From NCBI RefSeq assembly GCF_034424625.1, contig NZ_CP139976.1:6076001-6140000 (forward strand): a stretch of 64,000 nt of DNA, in the 5' to 3' direction. The DNA is from Janthinobacterium lividum (lineage in GTDB: Bacteria; Pseudomonadota; Gammaproteobacteria; Burkholderiales; Burkholderiaceae_D). The stretch's first letter is position 1. Every line of letters starts with the position of its first letter. The position numbers and the translations under genes were made by a program. Shown in pieces: positions 54,865 to 63,398 of the stretch. The notes beneath the pieces were generated by a model that saw only the letters and a list, made by a program, of their open reading frames with translations, had not been told where the DNA came from and made no database searches.

Positions 54865-56250
54865 ATGGCAAAGGTTTTCATGGGTGTGCGCCTGCAGCGG
54901 CTGCGCGAGGAACGGCGCATGACGCAGGTGGCGCTGGCCAAGTCCCTGGGCATTTCACCCAGCTACCTGAACCAGATGGAACGCAACCAGCGCCCGCTGA
55001 CGGTGCCGATTTTATTGCGCATCGGCACCGTGCTGGGCGTCGATCCGCAAATCTTTTCCGAACACGACAGCGCCAGCCTGGTAGCCGACGTGCGCGACGT
55101 GTTCGGCGAATTGCCCGATGCGCCGCCCACGTCGATGGCGGAACTCAAGATGCTGGTGGAAAACATGCCGGAGCTGGCGCGCTCGATTTTGCTCTTGCAG
55201 CGGCGCTACCGGGTCATGGCGGAACGGGCCGATACCCTGGCTGCGCGTCTCGACGACGGCAGCCGCGGCGCCAGTTCGGCGGCCCCGTCCACGGACGAGG
55301 AAGTGCGCGAATACCTGAACCGGCGGCAGAACTACATCGATGAACTGGACCGGGCGGCGGAGCTGGTGGCCGGGGAATTCGATCCCGCCCTGCGCACGCT
55401 CGATGCGCTGCAAGGCCGCTTGCTGGAGCGCCACGGCGTCAAGGTGCAACTGTCCGATGGCGACGCGGGCATGGTGCGCAAGCACCGCTACGACGCCCAG
55501 CAACAGATATTGTGGCTACCCGACACCCTGACGGGCGGCCAGCGCGCCTTCCAGATGGCGGCGCAAATCAGCTTGCTCGAGCACAGCGACCTGATCGACG
55601 CCCTGGTACTGGCGGCGGGATTCTCCGGTGCGGCTGCGCAAACGAGCGCGCGCCTGGCGTTTTCCAATTATTTTGCGGGTGCCCTGTTGATGCCGTATCA
55701 ACGCTTCCTGCAGGCGGCGGAAACGCGCGCCTACGATATCGAGCGCCTGGCGCACCAGTTCGGCGTGGGCTTCGAGGCCGTGTGCCACCGCCTGAGCACC
55801 ATGCAGCGCCCCGATGCGGCGGGTTTGCCGTTTTTCTTCGTGCGCGTCGACCGCGCCGGCAATGTCTCGAAGCGCCAGTCGGCCACGGACTTTCACTTTT
55901 CCAGGGTGGGCGGCACCTGCCCCCTGTGGATCGTGTACGACGCCTTCAGCCACCCGGGCCAGGTGCTGACGCAAGTGGCCAGCATGCCGGACGGCTGCAC
56001 ATACTTATGGATCGCGCGCCAGGTCAGCACGGCATCGCCGGGTTTCCGCGCTCCCGGCAAGACCTTTGCCGTGGCGCTGGGCTGCGACATCTCGCAGGCG
56101 CACCGGCTGATCTATTCGAAGGGGCTCGATTTGCACGACCCGAGCAGCGCCACGCCGATCGGCACGGGCTGCAAGGTGTGCGAGCGGCAGGCGTGTCCGC
56201 AGCGGGCGTTTCCATCCTTGCTGCTGGCGCCGCCGCCCGTATCGGCTTAG
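54865..56250 (+). CDS. XRE/RamB-PrpR-type short-chain acyl-CoA-responsive regulator
   Basis: The 461-residue protein has an XRE helix-turn-helix (LRLQRLREERRMTQ-type start, then LAKSLGISPSYLNQMERNQRP at 25-45), a middle acyl-CoA-sensing region of the DUF955 type lacking the HExxH metal motif, and a DUF2083 C-terminus. Cys436, Cys439 and Cys444 near the end resemble the cysteines that hold an iron-sulfur cluster in mycobacterial PrpR. Members respond to propionyl- or methylmalonyl-type acyl-CoA, which fits control of the divergent valine operon. A GGGGAAGAGGAAA stretch precedes ATG 54865. Its stop overlaps the stop of the convergent deaminase gene. Confidence 0.88.
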   Translation: MAKVFMGVRLQRLREERRMTQVALAKSLGISPSYLNQMERNQRPLTVPILLRIGTVLGVDPQIFSEHDSASLVADVRDVFGELPDAPPTSMAELKMLVENMPELARSILLLQRRYRVMAERADTLAARLDDGSRGASSAAPSTDEEVREYLNRRQNYIDELDRAAELVAGEFDPALRTLDALQGRLLERHGVKVQLSDGDAGMVRKHRYDAQQQILWLPDTLTGGQRAFQMAAQISLLEHSDLIDALVLAAGFSGAAAQTSARLAFSNYFAGALLMPYQRFLQAAETRAYDIERLAHQFGVGFEAVCHRLSTMQRPDAAGLPFFFVRVDRAGNVSKRQSATDFHFSRVGGTCPLWIVYDAFSHPGQVLTQVASMPDGCTYLWIARQVSTASPGFRAPGKTFAVALGCDISQAHRLIYSKGLDLHDPSSATPIGTGCKVCERQACPQRAFPSLLLAPPPVSA

Positions 56251-57308
56251 GACTCGTCGATCACGCGGGCGCGCAGCGCGTCGAATTCGCGCGTGAATTC
56301 CGCGCGCCAGTCGCGCCGCGTGCTCTCGGCTATCCAGGCCGCATCGAGGCCATTCAGCATGAAGCCGCGCATGTCGTCCAGGCCGAAGCCGAATTCGCGC
56401 ATCATCATCCACGCGCCCGTCGGCGTCACGTGGTGCAGGGTCGGGTCGTCCGTGTTCGGGTGCAGTTTCAAGCCCAGCTTGGCCATGGCGCGGATCGGGT
56501 GATCCAGCGCCCAGCGCTCGGGCGCCAGGGTGCGCAGATAGTAGGAATTGGTCGGCACCACCGTAAACACGAGGCCCTGCTCCACGCAGCGCTGCGCCAG
56601 TTGAGGATTATCGACAATCGTGTAGCCATGGTCGACCCGGTCCACCTGTAATTCGTCGATGGCCGTCGCCACGTTCATCCACGGCATACCGAATTCGCCC
56701 GCGTGCGCGGTGCATTTGAAGCCGGCCTCGCGTGCGGCGCGGTAGGCTTCGATGAAGAGCTCGGGCGGGCGGTCGTTTTCGCGGTAGTCGATGCCGATGC
56801 CGATGACTTCCGGCGCGCGGTGCGCCTTCATCCATTCCACCATCTGCACGGCTTCCGCGGGAGCGGCTTCGCGGTCGATGCTGGGAATCAAACGGCCGAT
56901 CACGCCGAAATCGCGCTGCGCATCGCGGATGGCGGCCACGATGGCGTCTTGCGCCGCGTCATAGCGGATGCCCGACACGCGCACGGTGCCGGTGGGGTTC
57001 CAGAAGAACTCCGCATAGCGCACGCCATGGCCATGCACGTCTTCCAGGTATTCGTAGGCGAGGCAATACAGGTCCGTCGGCGAGACGATCAGGTGCGCGT
57101 CGAGCGCGCGCAGCACGCGCAGCACGCCGACGGGCTTGTCGCCGCGCGTATAGAACGCGTCGATGTCCTCGGGGGTGACGACATTGCCCGTCTTGGCGGC
57201 CAGCGCGCGGAAAGTAGCCTGGCGCACCGTGCCAAACAGGTGGCAATGCAGCTCCACTTTCGGCATGGCGCGTAAAAACTGTTCAATGCTCAGGGGGGAA
57301 TTAGACAT
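56247..57308 (-). CDS. Adenosine-deaminase-family protein with altered ribose-contact residue
   Basis: It belongs to the amidohydrolase deaminases that convert adenosine or related compounds to the 6-oxo form. In 353 residues the metal and catalytic residues are all present: His21 and His23, His202 and Glu205 in HAGE, His227 in DHGYT, and Asp287-Asp288 in HPNTDDP. The usual HLDG/HLEG acidic residue, which in mouse ADA (Asp19) contacts the ribose 5'-OH, is replaced by Phe25 (HCHLFG). This suggests a substrate other than plain adenosine. It ends the seven-gene operon behind a nucleoside hydrolase, a pairing that fits purine salvage. Confidence 0.85.
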   Translation of the reverse strand: MSNSPLSIEQFLRAMPKVELHCHLFGTVRQATFRALAAKTGNVVTPEDIDAFYTRGDKPVGVLRVLRALDAHLIVSPTDLYCLAYEYLEDVHGHGVRYAEFFWNPTGTVRVSGIRYDAAQDAIVAAIRDAQRDFGVIGRLIPSIDREAAPAEAVQMVEWMKAHRAPEVIGIGIDYRENDRPPELFIEAYRAAREAGFKCTAHAGEFGMPWMNVATAIDELQVDRVDHGYTIVDNPQLAQRCVEQGLVFTVVPTNSYYLRTLAPERWALDHPIRAMAKLGLKLHPNTDDPTLHHVTPTGAWMMMREFGFGLDDMRGFMLNGLDAAWIAESTRRDWRAEFTREFDALRARVIDES

Positions 57309-57332
57309 GAAGCTCGTTTCGTTAAGAGGGAA

Positions 57333-58289
57333 TCAGGCGAGAATGCCGGCCAGGCGCTGCATCAGCAGTTCAATGGCGGCCGGGCCATCGGCCAGCATCG
57401 CCACCTGCGTGTTGATGGGGGCGCGGCGCGGCACGCGGAACTCGCACACCGTCATGCCGCGCGTCAGCTCGCCCGTCAATTCGATGGCCACGTGGGCGCT
57501 CTGGAACTGGAACAGCTGCGGCGCTTCCAGGTACAGGGCCACCACCGGGTCGTACATCGGCATGGGCACGGAACCGTCGGCGCTGCGGATGCGCACATAC
57601 GCTTCCAGGTAGCCGGCCAGCCGCTGCGCGCGCGGCGTGCCGATGGCGCGCAGCTGCTCCACCTCCAGTTTAGTGACCAGCAGCTGGCGGCACAGGTTCA
57701 AGCCGAACATGCGCAGCGGGATGCCGGCCTGGAAGACCTGGGCGGCCGCTTCCGGGTCCGCATAGATATTGAATTCCGCCGCCGCCGTGTGGTTGCCCTG
57801 GTCGGTCGAGCCGCCCATCAGGATGATTTCAACGATTTTTTCCGCGATGTCGGGCGCGCGGCTCAAAGCCGTGGCCAGGTTGGTCATCGGCGCGATCGCC
57901 ATGATGGTGATCTGGCCGGGATGCTTGCGCACGGCGGCGATCAGGGCGTCGACGGCGTGGCCGGCAGCGTCACCGGCCTCGCCGGGCGGCAGGATCTCGC
58001 CAGTGGTGGGCATGCCGCTGTCGCCGAGGATGCGCTGCGCCGTTTCGATGACGCCGGCCAGCGGCTCTTCGCAGCCGCGGTAGATAGGCACCGTCAAGCC
58101 ATCATGGGCCTTGATGCGCAAGGCGTTGTCGTAGGTGATGTCGACGGGCGCATTGCCCGCCACCACGCTTACGCCCAGCCACTCGATACCGGGATTGCTG
58201 CCCAGGAGCAGCATCGTCAGCCAGTCGTCGAAACCGGGATCGGTATCGAGCCAGATCTTTTTCAAGGCTTGGGTCATGATGGTTTCCAT
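57333..58289 (-). CDS. Nucleoside hydrolase (IunH family) with altered active-site residues
   Basis: It cleaves the N-glycosidic bond of a ribonucleoside-like compound to free base and ribose. The 318-residue protein keeps the calcium-binding DTDPGFDD (15-22), the TNLA and GNHTAAAEFN segments (Asn166, Glu172, Asn174) and the Asp of YDPVVAL (Asp247). Family members usually have HDPL here, with a catalytic His; this protein has Tyr246. DTDPGIDDA also becomes DTDPGFDDW. The leaving-group chemistry or substrate may therefore differ. ATG 58289 or 58277 is the start. It lies 24 bp before the deaminase and 7 bp after the ABC ATPase gene. Confidence 0.85.
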   Translation of the reverse strand: METIMTQALKKIWLDTDPGFDDWLTMLLLGSNPGIEWLGVSVVAGNAPVDITYDNALRIKAHDGLTVPIYRGCEEPLAGVIETAQRILGDSGMPTTGEILPPGEAGDAAGHAVDALIAAVRKHPGQITIMAIAPMTNLATALSRAPDIAEKIVEIILMGGSTDQGNHTAAAEFNIYADPEAAAQVFQAGIPLRMFGLNLCRQLLVTKLEVEQLRAIGTPRAQRLAGYLEAYVRIRSADGSVPMPMYDPVVALYLEAPQLFQFQSAHVAIELTGELTRGMTVCEFRVPRRAPINTQVAMLADGPAAIELLMQRLAGILA

Positions 58290-58296
58290 TCAGAAA

Positions 58297-59328
58297 TCAG
58301 GCGCCCAGCCACAGGGCGCTGTCGGACGGCAGCACGAAGGACACGGCCGTGCCCTCGCGCCAGGCGGCGCCGCCGGCCGCGCAAATGCCCTTGACCTGGC
58401 CCAGCGGCGTTTGCAGCAGGTATTCGACGGTGTCGCCGAGGAAGCCCCGCGCCAGCACGGTACCCGGGTATTGCCCCGCAGCGTCGTCGGCCGCGCACAC
58501 GCGCACCTTGTCCGGACGCCAGCCCAGCACCGTGGTACCGGCGGCAACGGGAGACGTGTACGGCAGGCTGGCGCCCGCGTGGTGCAGCGCGCCGTCGCGG
58601 TAGTCGAACAGGTTTTCAAAGCCCATGAAGTTGGCAACGAAGCGTGTTGACGGCGTATTGAAGACGGCTTCCGGCGCGGCCAGCTGCTCGATGCGTCCGC
58701 CGTTCATGACGACGATGCGGTCGGACAGGGCCAGCGCTTCTTCCTGGTCATGCGTCACGTACAGCATGGTGATGCCCAGTTCGCGCTGGATGCGGCGCAA
58801 CTCGGCGCGCATCTGCACGCGCAGCTTGGCGTCCAGGTTCGACAGCGGTTCGTCCAGCAGCAGCAAGGCCGGTTCGACGACGATGGCGCGCGCCAGCGCC
58901 ACGCGCTGCTGCTGACCACCGGACATCTGCGCCGGCAAGCGCGTTTCAAAGCCCGTCAGCCCGACGGCGGCGATCACGGCTTCCACCTTCGTTTTCAGCA
59001 GGGCCGGCGCCACCTTGCGCAGGCGCAAACCAAAAGCGATGTTGTCGTATACATTCAGATGCGGAAACAGCGCATACGACTGGAAGACCATGCCGATATT
59101 GCGCTTGTTCGGCGCCAGCTTGCCGATTTCGCGGCCGTCGAGCACGATGCGGCCCGACTGCAGCGGCATCAGGCCGGCGATGGCGCGCATGGTGGTGGTC
59201 TTGCCGCAACCGCTGGGGCCCAGCAGGGAAATCAGTTCGCCCTGCTCGACGTGCAGGTCCAGGTCTTTCACGGATGTCGTGTTCTTGGCGTAGCCGAGGT
59301 TCAGCTTGTGCAGTTCCAGATAACTCAT
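58297..59328 (-). CDS. ABC transporter ATP-binding protein (PotA-like)
   Basis: It powers import of the operon's substrate from the periplasm. The 343-residue protein has Walker A (GPSGCGKTT), the signature MSGGQQQRVALARAI, Walker B (LLLLDEPLSNLD) and the switch His, followed by a C-terminal TOBE-type regulatory domain (about 245-343). The closest layout is that of spermidine/putrescine, Fe(III) and 2-aminoethylphosphonate importers. With the nucleoside hydrolase and deaminase in the same operon, a nucleoside or modified purine compound is a more likely cargo; this is inference. Confidence 0.92.
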   Translation of the reverse strand: MSYLELHKLNLGYAKNTTSVKDLDLHVEQGELISLLGPSGCGKTTTMRAIAGLMPLQSGRIVLDGREIGKLAPNKRNIGMVFQSYALFPHLNVYDNIAFGLRLRKVAPALLKTKVEAVIAAVGLTGFETRLPAQMSGGQQQRVALARAIVVEPALLLLDEPLSNLDAKLRVQMRAELRRIQRELGITMLYVTHDQEEALALSDRIVVMNGGRIEQLAAPEAVFNTPSTRFVANFMGFENLFDYRDGALHHAGASLPYTSPVAAGTTVLGWRPDKVRVCAADDAAGQYPGTVLARGFLGDTVEYLLQTPLGQVKGICAAGGAAWREGTAVSFVLPSDSALWLGA

Positions 59329-59341
59329 GGTGTGTTGCCTC

Positions 59342-60121
59342 TTACATGTATTTAGAAATGCCCAGCACCTTCTCGGTCACCATCACGAAGGCCATGGTGA
59401 ACAAGACCAGCAAGGTCGACAGGGCAGCGATCGACGGATCGAAACTGTTTTCCATATGGCCCAGCATCTCGATGGGCAAGGTGCTGATGCCAGGACCCGT
59501 CAGGAACAGCGAGACGGGCACCTGATTGAACGAAGTGACGAAGGCGAGGAAGAAGGCGGCGATCACGGCGTTGCGGATATTCGGCAGCACGATCATGAAG
59601 AAGGCGCGCAGGCGCGACGCACCCAGCGTAATGGCGGCATCCTCGATATCCACGCGCAAATTCACCAGGCTGGCATACACCACGCGCACCGAATAGGGAA
59701 TCAGCAGCGCGATGTGGCCGATCAGCAGGCCCACATACACGGGCGCGTTGATGGTCAGCACCAGGTGGTGCAGCAAGCCCAGCCCGACGAGGATGGCGGG
59801 AATGATCAGCGGCGACGTCAGTATCTGACGGATGGCGCCGATGCCCGGCGGCGGCATGCGCGAAAACGCATACGCGACGGGTATGCCCAGCAGCAGCGCG
59901 ATCACGGTGGCGATCAGGCCGATTTCCAGGCTGGTCTGGAAGGCGCGGCGGAACTCGGGCGCCGACCACACTTCGATGATCCAGCGCAGCGAGTACGACT
60001 CGGGCGGGAACGCCAGCGTCTCGCCGCCGCTAAAGCCGGCCAGCACGACGATGGCGAATGGCCCCAGCAGGAACAGGAATACCAGCCATAAAACGGCACG
60101 TGAAAACAGGCTTTCTTTCAT
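59342..60121 (-). CDS. ABC transporter permease (PotC-like)
   Basis: The 259-residue protein has six hydrophobic helices and the binding-protein-dependent permease signature around ITLGASRLRAFFMIVLPNI (EAA loop). It resembles PotC. The start codon overlaps the stop of the other permease gene (ATGA). It would pair with the second permease to form the transport channel for the SBP-bound substrate. Confidence 0.92.
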   Translation of the reverse strand: MKESLFSRAVLWLVFLFLLGPFAIVVLAGFSGGETLAFPPESYSLRWIIEVWSAPEFRRAFQTSLEIGLIATVIALLLGIPVAYAFSRMPPPGIGAIRQILTSPLIIPAILVGLGLLHHLVLTINAPVYVGLLIGHIALLIPYSVRVVYASLVNLRVDIEDAAITLGASRLRAFFMIVLPNIRNAVIAAFFLAFVTSFNQVPVSLFLTGPGISTLPIEMLGHMENSFDPSIAALSTLLVLFTMAFVMVTEKVLGISKYM

Positions 60122-60957
60122 ACGGAACTCCGGCTCGAGGAAATACGTTTAAGGCCGGCATTCACCAGCAAAGTCATGCAGACGAGGATGACGGCGATGA
60201 CATTCGCCGCGCCAAAATCGCTCTCCACGCTGACCTTCTGGTACAGCAGGGTTTCCAGCATCAGCACCTTGGTGCCGCCCAGCAGTGCTGGCGTCACATA
60301 GGCCGTCACGCAGCCCGTAAACACCAGGGTGCCGCCGACGACCAGGCCTTCCTGCGTCAGCGGCAGGGTGACCTTGCAAAACACTTGCCATGGATTGGCG
60401 CCCAGGGTGGCGGCAGCCGGCTCCACGTCGCGCGGCAGGTTTTCCAGCGCGCCCGCCAGGGACATCAGCATCAATGGCAGCAGCAGTTGCAGCAGGCCGA
60501 CAAACACGGCGAATTCGCTGAACAGCAAACGCAGCGGCTCTTCCGTCAAGCCCATGTTGACGAGTGCCGCGTTGACGGCGCCGTTACGGCCCAGCAATAC
60601 GATCCAGGCATAGGTACGCGCGATCGGCGAGACCATCAGCGGCAGAATCATCATGCCCACCACCAGCCCGCGCCACTTCGGCGACACGCGTGCCACGGCT
60701 TGCGCGGCCGGGTAGCCGAGGATGATAGCCGCCAACGTCACCAGCGCGGCAATGCGCAGGGTGCGCCAGAAGATGGTGCGGTTGAATTCCTGCGAGAAGA
60801 ATTCGATGAAGCGGTCGACGCCCCACTGCATGCCGTCGCCGACGCGGAAGGCGTCGACCAGCAAGGCCAGCACGGGCAGCAGGAAGCAGACGACGATAAA
60901 GATCAGCGCCGGCAGGACCAGCAGCAGTCCCAGGCGCTTTTTTGGATCAGCAAACAT
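60118..60957 (-). CDS. ABC transporter permease (PotB-like)
   Basis: The 279-residue protein has six hydrophobic helices and the EAA loop (AAATLGANPWQVFCKVTLPL). It resembles PotB. It starts 21 bp after the binding-protein gene and overlaps the next permease by four bases. Both permeases are complete. Confidence 0.92.
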   Translation of the reverse strand: MFADPKKRLGLLLVLPALIFIVVCFLLPVLALLVDAFRVGDGMQWGVDRFIEFFSQEFNRTIFWRTLRIAALVTLAAIILGYPAAQAVARVSPKWRGLVVGMMILPLMVSPIARTYAWIVLLGRNGAVNAALVNMGLTEEPLRLLFSEFAVFVGLLQLLLPLMLMSLAGALENLPRDVEPAAATLGANPWQVFCKVTLPLTQEGLVVGGTLVFTGCVTAYVTPALLGGTKVLMLETLLYQKVSVESDFGAANVIAVILVCMTLLVNAGLKRISSSRSSV

Positions 60958-60978
60958 GGTGTTTTCTCCTCGTCACCA

Positions 60979-62001
60979 CTATTTGCTCATGGCCTTGTTC
61001 CACTGCGTCATCCAGTTCGTGCGCTGCTTGAGGATGGTTTCCGGCTTGACGAATTTCAGCGAATTGATCTGGTCGGCGCCATAGGTATTGAATTGCGCGG
61101 CCGCCACCGACAGGCGCACGTCCTTGTTGACGGGCGAGTCGACCAGATTGGTGGCCAGCTGCGTCTGCACTTCCTTGGACAGCCAGAAATCCATCAGCTG
61201 GTAGGCCAGGTCCGCATTCTTCGAACCGGCGACGATGCCCATCACGTTCATGCCGGCCGCCTGGCCTTCGGCCGGGATGCTCCATTTCAGGGGCAGGCCC
61301 GTCTTGAGCATTTGCGACCAGGTAAAGCGCGCCACGGGCGCGGCCCAGATTTCATCCTGGGCGAACAGGGCCGCCAGCTGCGCGCTGTTTTTCGAGAACG
61401 TGACGACGTTGCCCTTCATGCCGACGATCTTGGCAAAGCCGGTGGCGTAGTCGTCCGTCTTGCCGCCCCAGGCCGCATCGGCCATGCGCAGCATCAGGGG
61501 ACCCTGCGTGGTGCTCACGTCGGGGAAGGCCACGCGGCCCTTCAGTTCAGGGCGCCACAGGTCCTTCCAGGACGTCAGCGGGGCGATCTTGTCGCTGCGG
61601 TACACCAGGCCGACCGAGTACAGCGTATAGCCGACGGCGAAGTTGCCGCCGATCGGGTTCTTCGCCACGTCGTACAGGGCTTTGTAATTGCTCAGCTTGG
61701 AGTAATCCATGGGCTGGATGACGCCCTTTTGCGCCGCTTCCAGCATGCCGGAATCGGACAGCAGCACCAGGTCGATCACCGGGTTCTTGCTGTGCACTAC
61801 CAGCTTGGCGATACGGTCCGCGTTATTCCCCGTTTCCACCTTGATATCGCAACCGCATTTGGCCTTGAACGGCTCGTACACATACTTCATGAACAAGGGC
61901 TGGGCAATCGGATAGGCCGAAATGACCAGCTCGCGTTTTTCCGCGTGGGCGGCGTTAGCCAGCAAGCCTAGGCTCAACGCCAACATGAGGTGCTTTTTCA
62001 A
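60979..62001 (-). CDS. ABC transporter substrate-binding protein
   Basis: This 340-residue periplasmic protein has a signal peptide (LMLALSLGLLANAAHA, then EKRELV) and the two-lobed extracellular solute-binding fold. It resembles the Fe(III)/2-aminoethylphosphonate/spermidine group (SBP types 1 and 6) rather than PotD itself. It contains a CGCD pair near residue 50. The start is a TTG at 62001, backed by AAGGA at ideal spacing; the ATG at residue 6 lacks this. A hairpin separates it from the porin gene. The ligand cannot be read directly from sequence. Confidence 0.9.
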   Translation of the reverse strand: MKKHLMLALSLGLLANAAHAEKRELVISAYPIAQPLFMKYVYEPFKAKCGCDIKVETGNNADRIAKLVVHSKNPVIDLVLLSDSGMLEAAQKGVIQPMDYSKLSNYKALYDVAKNPIGGNFAVGYTLYSVGLVYRSDKIAPLTSWKDLWRPELKGRVAFPDVSTTQGPLMLRMADAAWGGKTDDYATGFAKIVGMKGNVVTFSKNSAQLAALFAQDEIWAAPVARFTWSQMLKTGLPLKWSIPAEGQAAGMNVMGIVAGSKNADLAYQLMDFWLSKEVQTQLATNLVDSPVNKDVRLSVAAAQFNTYGADQINSLKFVKPETILKQRTNWMTQWNKAMSK

Positions 62002-62021
62002 GATGCTTCCTTTCAGGGGAC

Positions 62022-62040
62022 GGCGCTGGGGGACAGCGCC
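62022..62040 (-). terminator. Intercistronic stem-loop between porin and binding-protein genes
   Basis: GGCGCTG, five-base loop, CAGCGCC: a perfect seven-pair stem between the porin stop and the TTG of the binding-protein gene. No T-tract follows. Such hairpins often protect the upstream mRNA or reduce read-through, making more porin than transporter. Confidence 0.5.
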
Positions 62041-62058
62041 TGTAAAGATGAATCAGAC

Positions 62059-63174
62059 TCAGAAATAATGTCGCATGCCAACGATCAGCACGCTTTGCGT
62101 CTTGCCGCCCGAGGCGCCGAAGCCGAACACGCGGGCGAACGTCGCGTCGCCGGCCGCTTTCTGGTAGCTCCAGGTGATGGCGACATCGGTGCGCTTGGAC
62201 AGGAAGTAATCGGCCTGGAAGTTGACCTGATGCCATTTCGGCGTCTTGTTGATCACGTCATATTTACCGGTGGTAAAGAAATACGACGCGCCCAGGTTCA
62301 GCGCTTCCGTCAGCTTGTGGTTCACGTTCAAGTCCACGTTTTGCAAGGTCAGATTGCTTTGATCCAGGTAGTGGTAGCGCACGTTGGTGTACAGCGCGCC
62401 AAACTTGGTCTTGCCCACATTATAAAAGCCTCCCGTGCCGGCGATGGCCTGGCTGTCCACGCCCGCGCCCTTGACGGCGCTCTTGTTGAAGATCAACAAG
62501 GAGCTGCCATAGTCATTGCCGATGGCGCCATTCGGCGCATCGGGGCTGTTCGGACGATCCATCTTGGTGTAGGCGACGGCCCAGCTGAAGGCATCGACCT
62601 TGTAGCCGGCACCCATGCTGTAGACGCGGTTGCGGTTGGAATCTTCCGGGTTTTCGCTGAAGCCGTACAAACCCGTGAACGACAGGTTGCTGATGTTCGG
62701 GCTGACATACTTGACGGCATTTTGCACGCGCAGGTTGTTGTAGCCATTATCGTTGTCGCCGATATGCACGCCATTGCTGGCAATGACGACCGGGCCCAGC
62801 AGGTCCTTGACGGCTTCGTACTGGCGGCCCAGGGTGAGCGTCCCCTTGTCATTGCTGGACAAACCCACATACGACTGGCGGCCAAACAAGCGGCCGCTTT
62901 GCGACGCCGTGCCCGTCATGACGTTAAAACCGTTTTCCAGCACGAAGATGGCCTTGGTGCCGTTGCCCAGGTCTTCCTGGCCGCGAAAACCGATACGGGG
63001 ATTCTGATTCGTGCCGCTCAACGCATGCGTGCGGCTGCCCTTGCCCTCATCCGACACATAGCCGATACCGGCCGACAGCAAGCCATACACTTGCACGCTG
63101 CTTTGCGCCTGCGCCGCGCCCTGCGCCGCCAGCAAGCCACCCACTACCATCGTTCCCGTCATCCATTTGTTCAT
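62059..63174 (-). CDS. Gram-negative porin (Porin_4 / OmpC-type)
   Basis: It would let small hydrophilic solutes cross the outer membrane. The 371-residue precursor has a signal peptide (LLAAQGAAQA, then QSSVQVYGLLSAG), repeated beta-strand patterns, the betaproteobacterial porin landmarks RIGFRGQEDLGNGTKAIFVLE and RQSYVGLSSNDKGTLTLGRQY, and the terminal Phe (MRHYF) needed for BAM recognition. It leads the - strand operon and is divergent from the LysR gene. AGGGTGG before ATG 63174 supports that start. It may be selective for the imported compound. Confidence 0.93.
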   Translation of the reverse strand: MNKWMTGTMVVGGLLAAQGAAQAQSSVQVYGLLSAGIGYVSDEGKGSRTHALSGTNQNPRIGFRGQEDLGNGTKAIFVLENGFNVMTGTASQSGRLFGRQSYVGLSSNDKGTLTLGRQYEAVKDLLGPVVIASNGVHIGDNDNGYNNLRVQNAVKYVSPNISNLSFTGLYGFSENPEDSNRNRVYSMGAGYKVDAFSWAVAYTKMDRPNSPDAPNGAIGNDYGSSLLIFNKSAVKGAGVDSQAIAGTGGFYNVGKTKFGALYTNVRYHYLDQSNLTLQNVDLNVNHKLTEALNLGASYFFTTGKYDVINKTPKWHQVNFQADYFLSKRTDVAITWSYQKAAGDATFARVFGFGASGGKTQSVLIVGMRHYF

Positions 63175-63398
63175 CGCCGCCACCCTAAAAAGAATAAACC
63201 CTGAGTTTTTTGGAATTATTTTATTGATGCGTCCCTTGCATGGCGTGCTAGCGCGAGTACCGGCGCCGCCTGGCAAGCGCTTCTCTGAAGATTGTTGCCT
63301 TCAAGACAAGTAAAGACCAGTCCAGAATATGGTAAATTGCGGGATAAGAAAATTTGTTTATTTTTATAAATCCATTACTTTTTCTAATAAGCAAACCC
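63175..63398. other. Divergent regulatory gap between porin operon and LysR gene
   Basis: The 224-bp gap should hold both promoters and the LysR-binding site. It is AT-rich near the LysR gene. TTGT and ACAA (63292-63295 and 63306-63309) form a weak dyad with T-N11-A spacing that could be part of a LysR site. I cannot assign promoters with confidence. Confidence 0.4.

Noticed and set aside
60058-61971. A 637-codon + strand frame opposite the ABC transporter genes
   Set aside because: It crosses permease and binding-protein genes with clear motifs; no domain or ribosome-binding site supports it.
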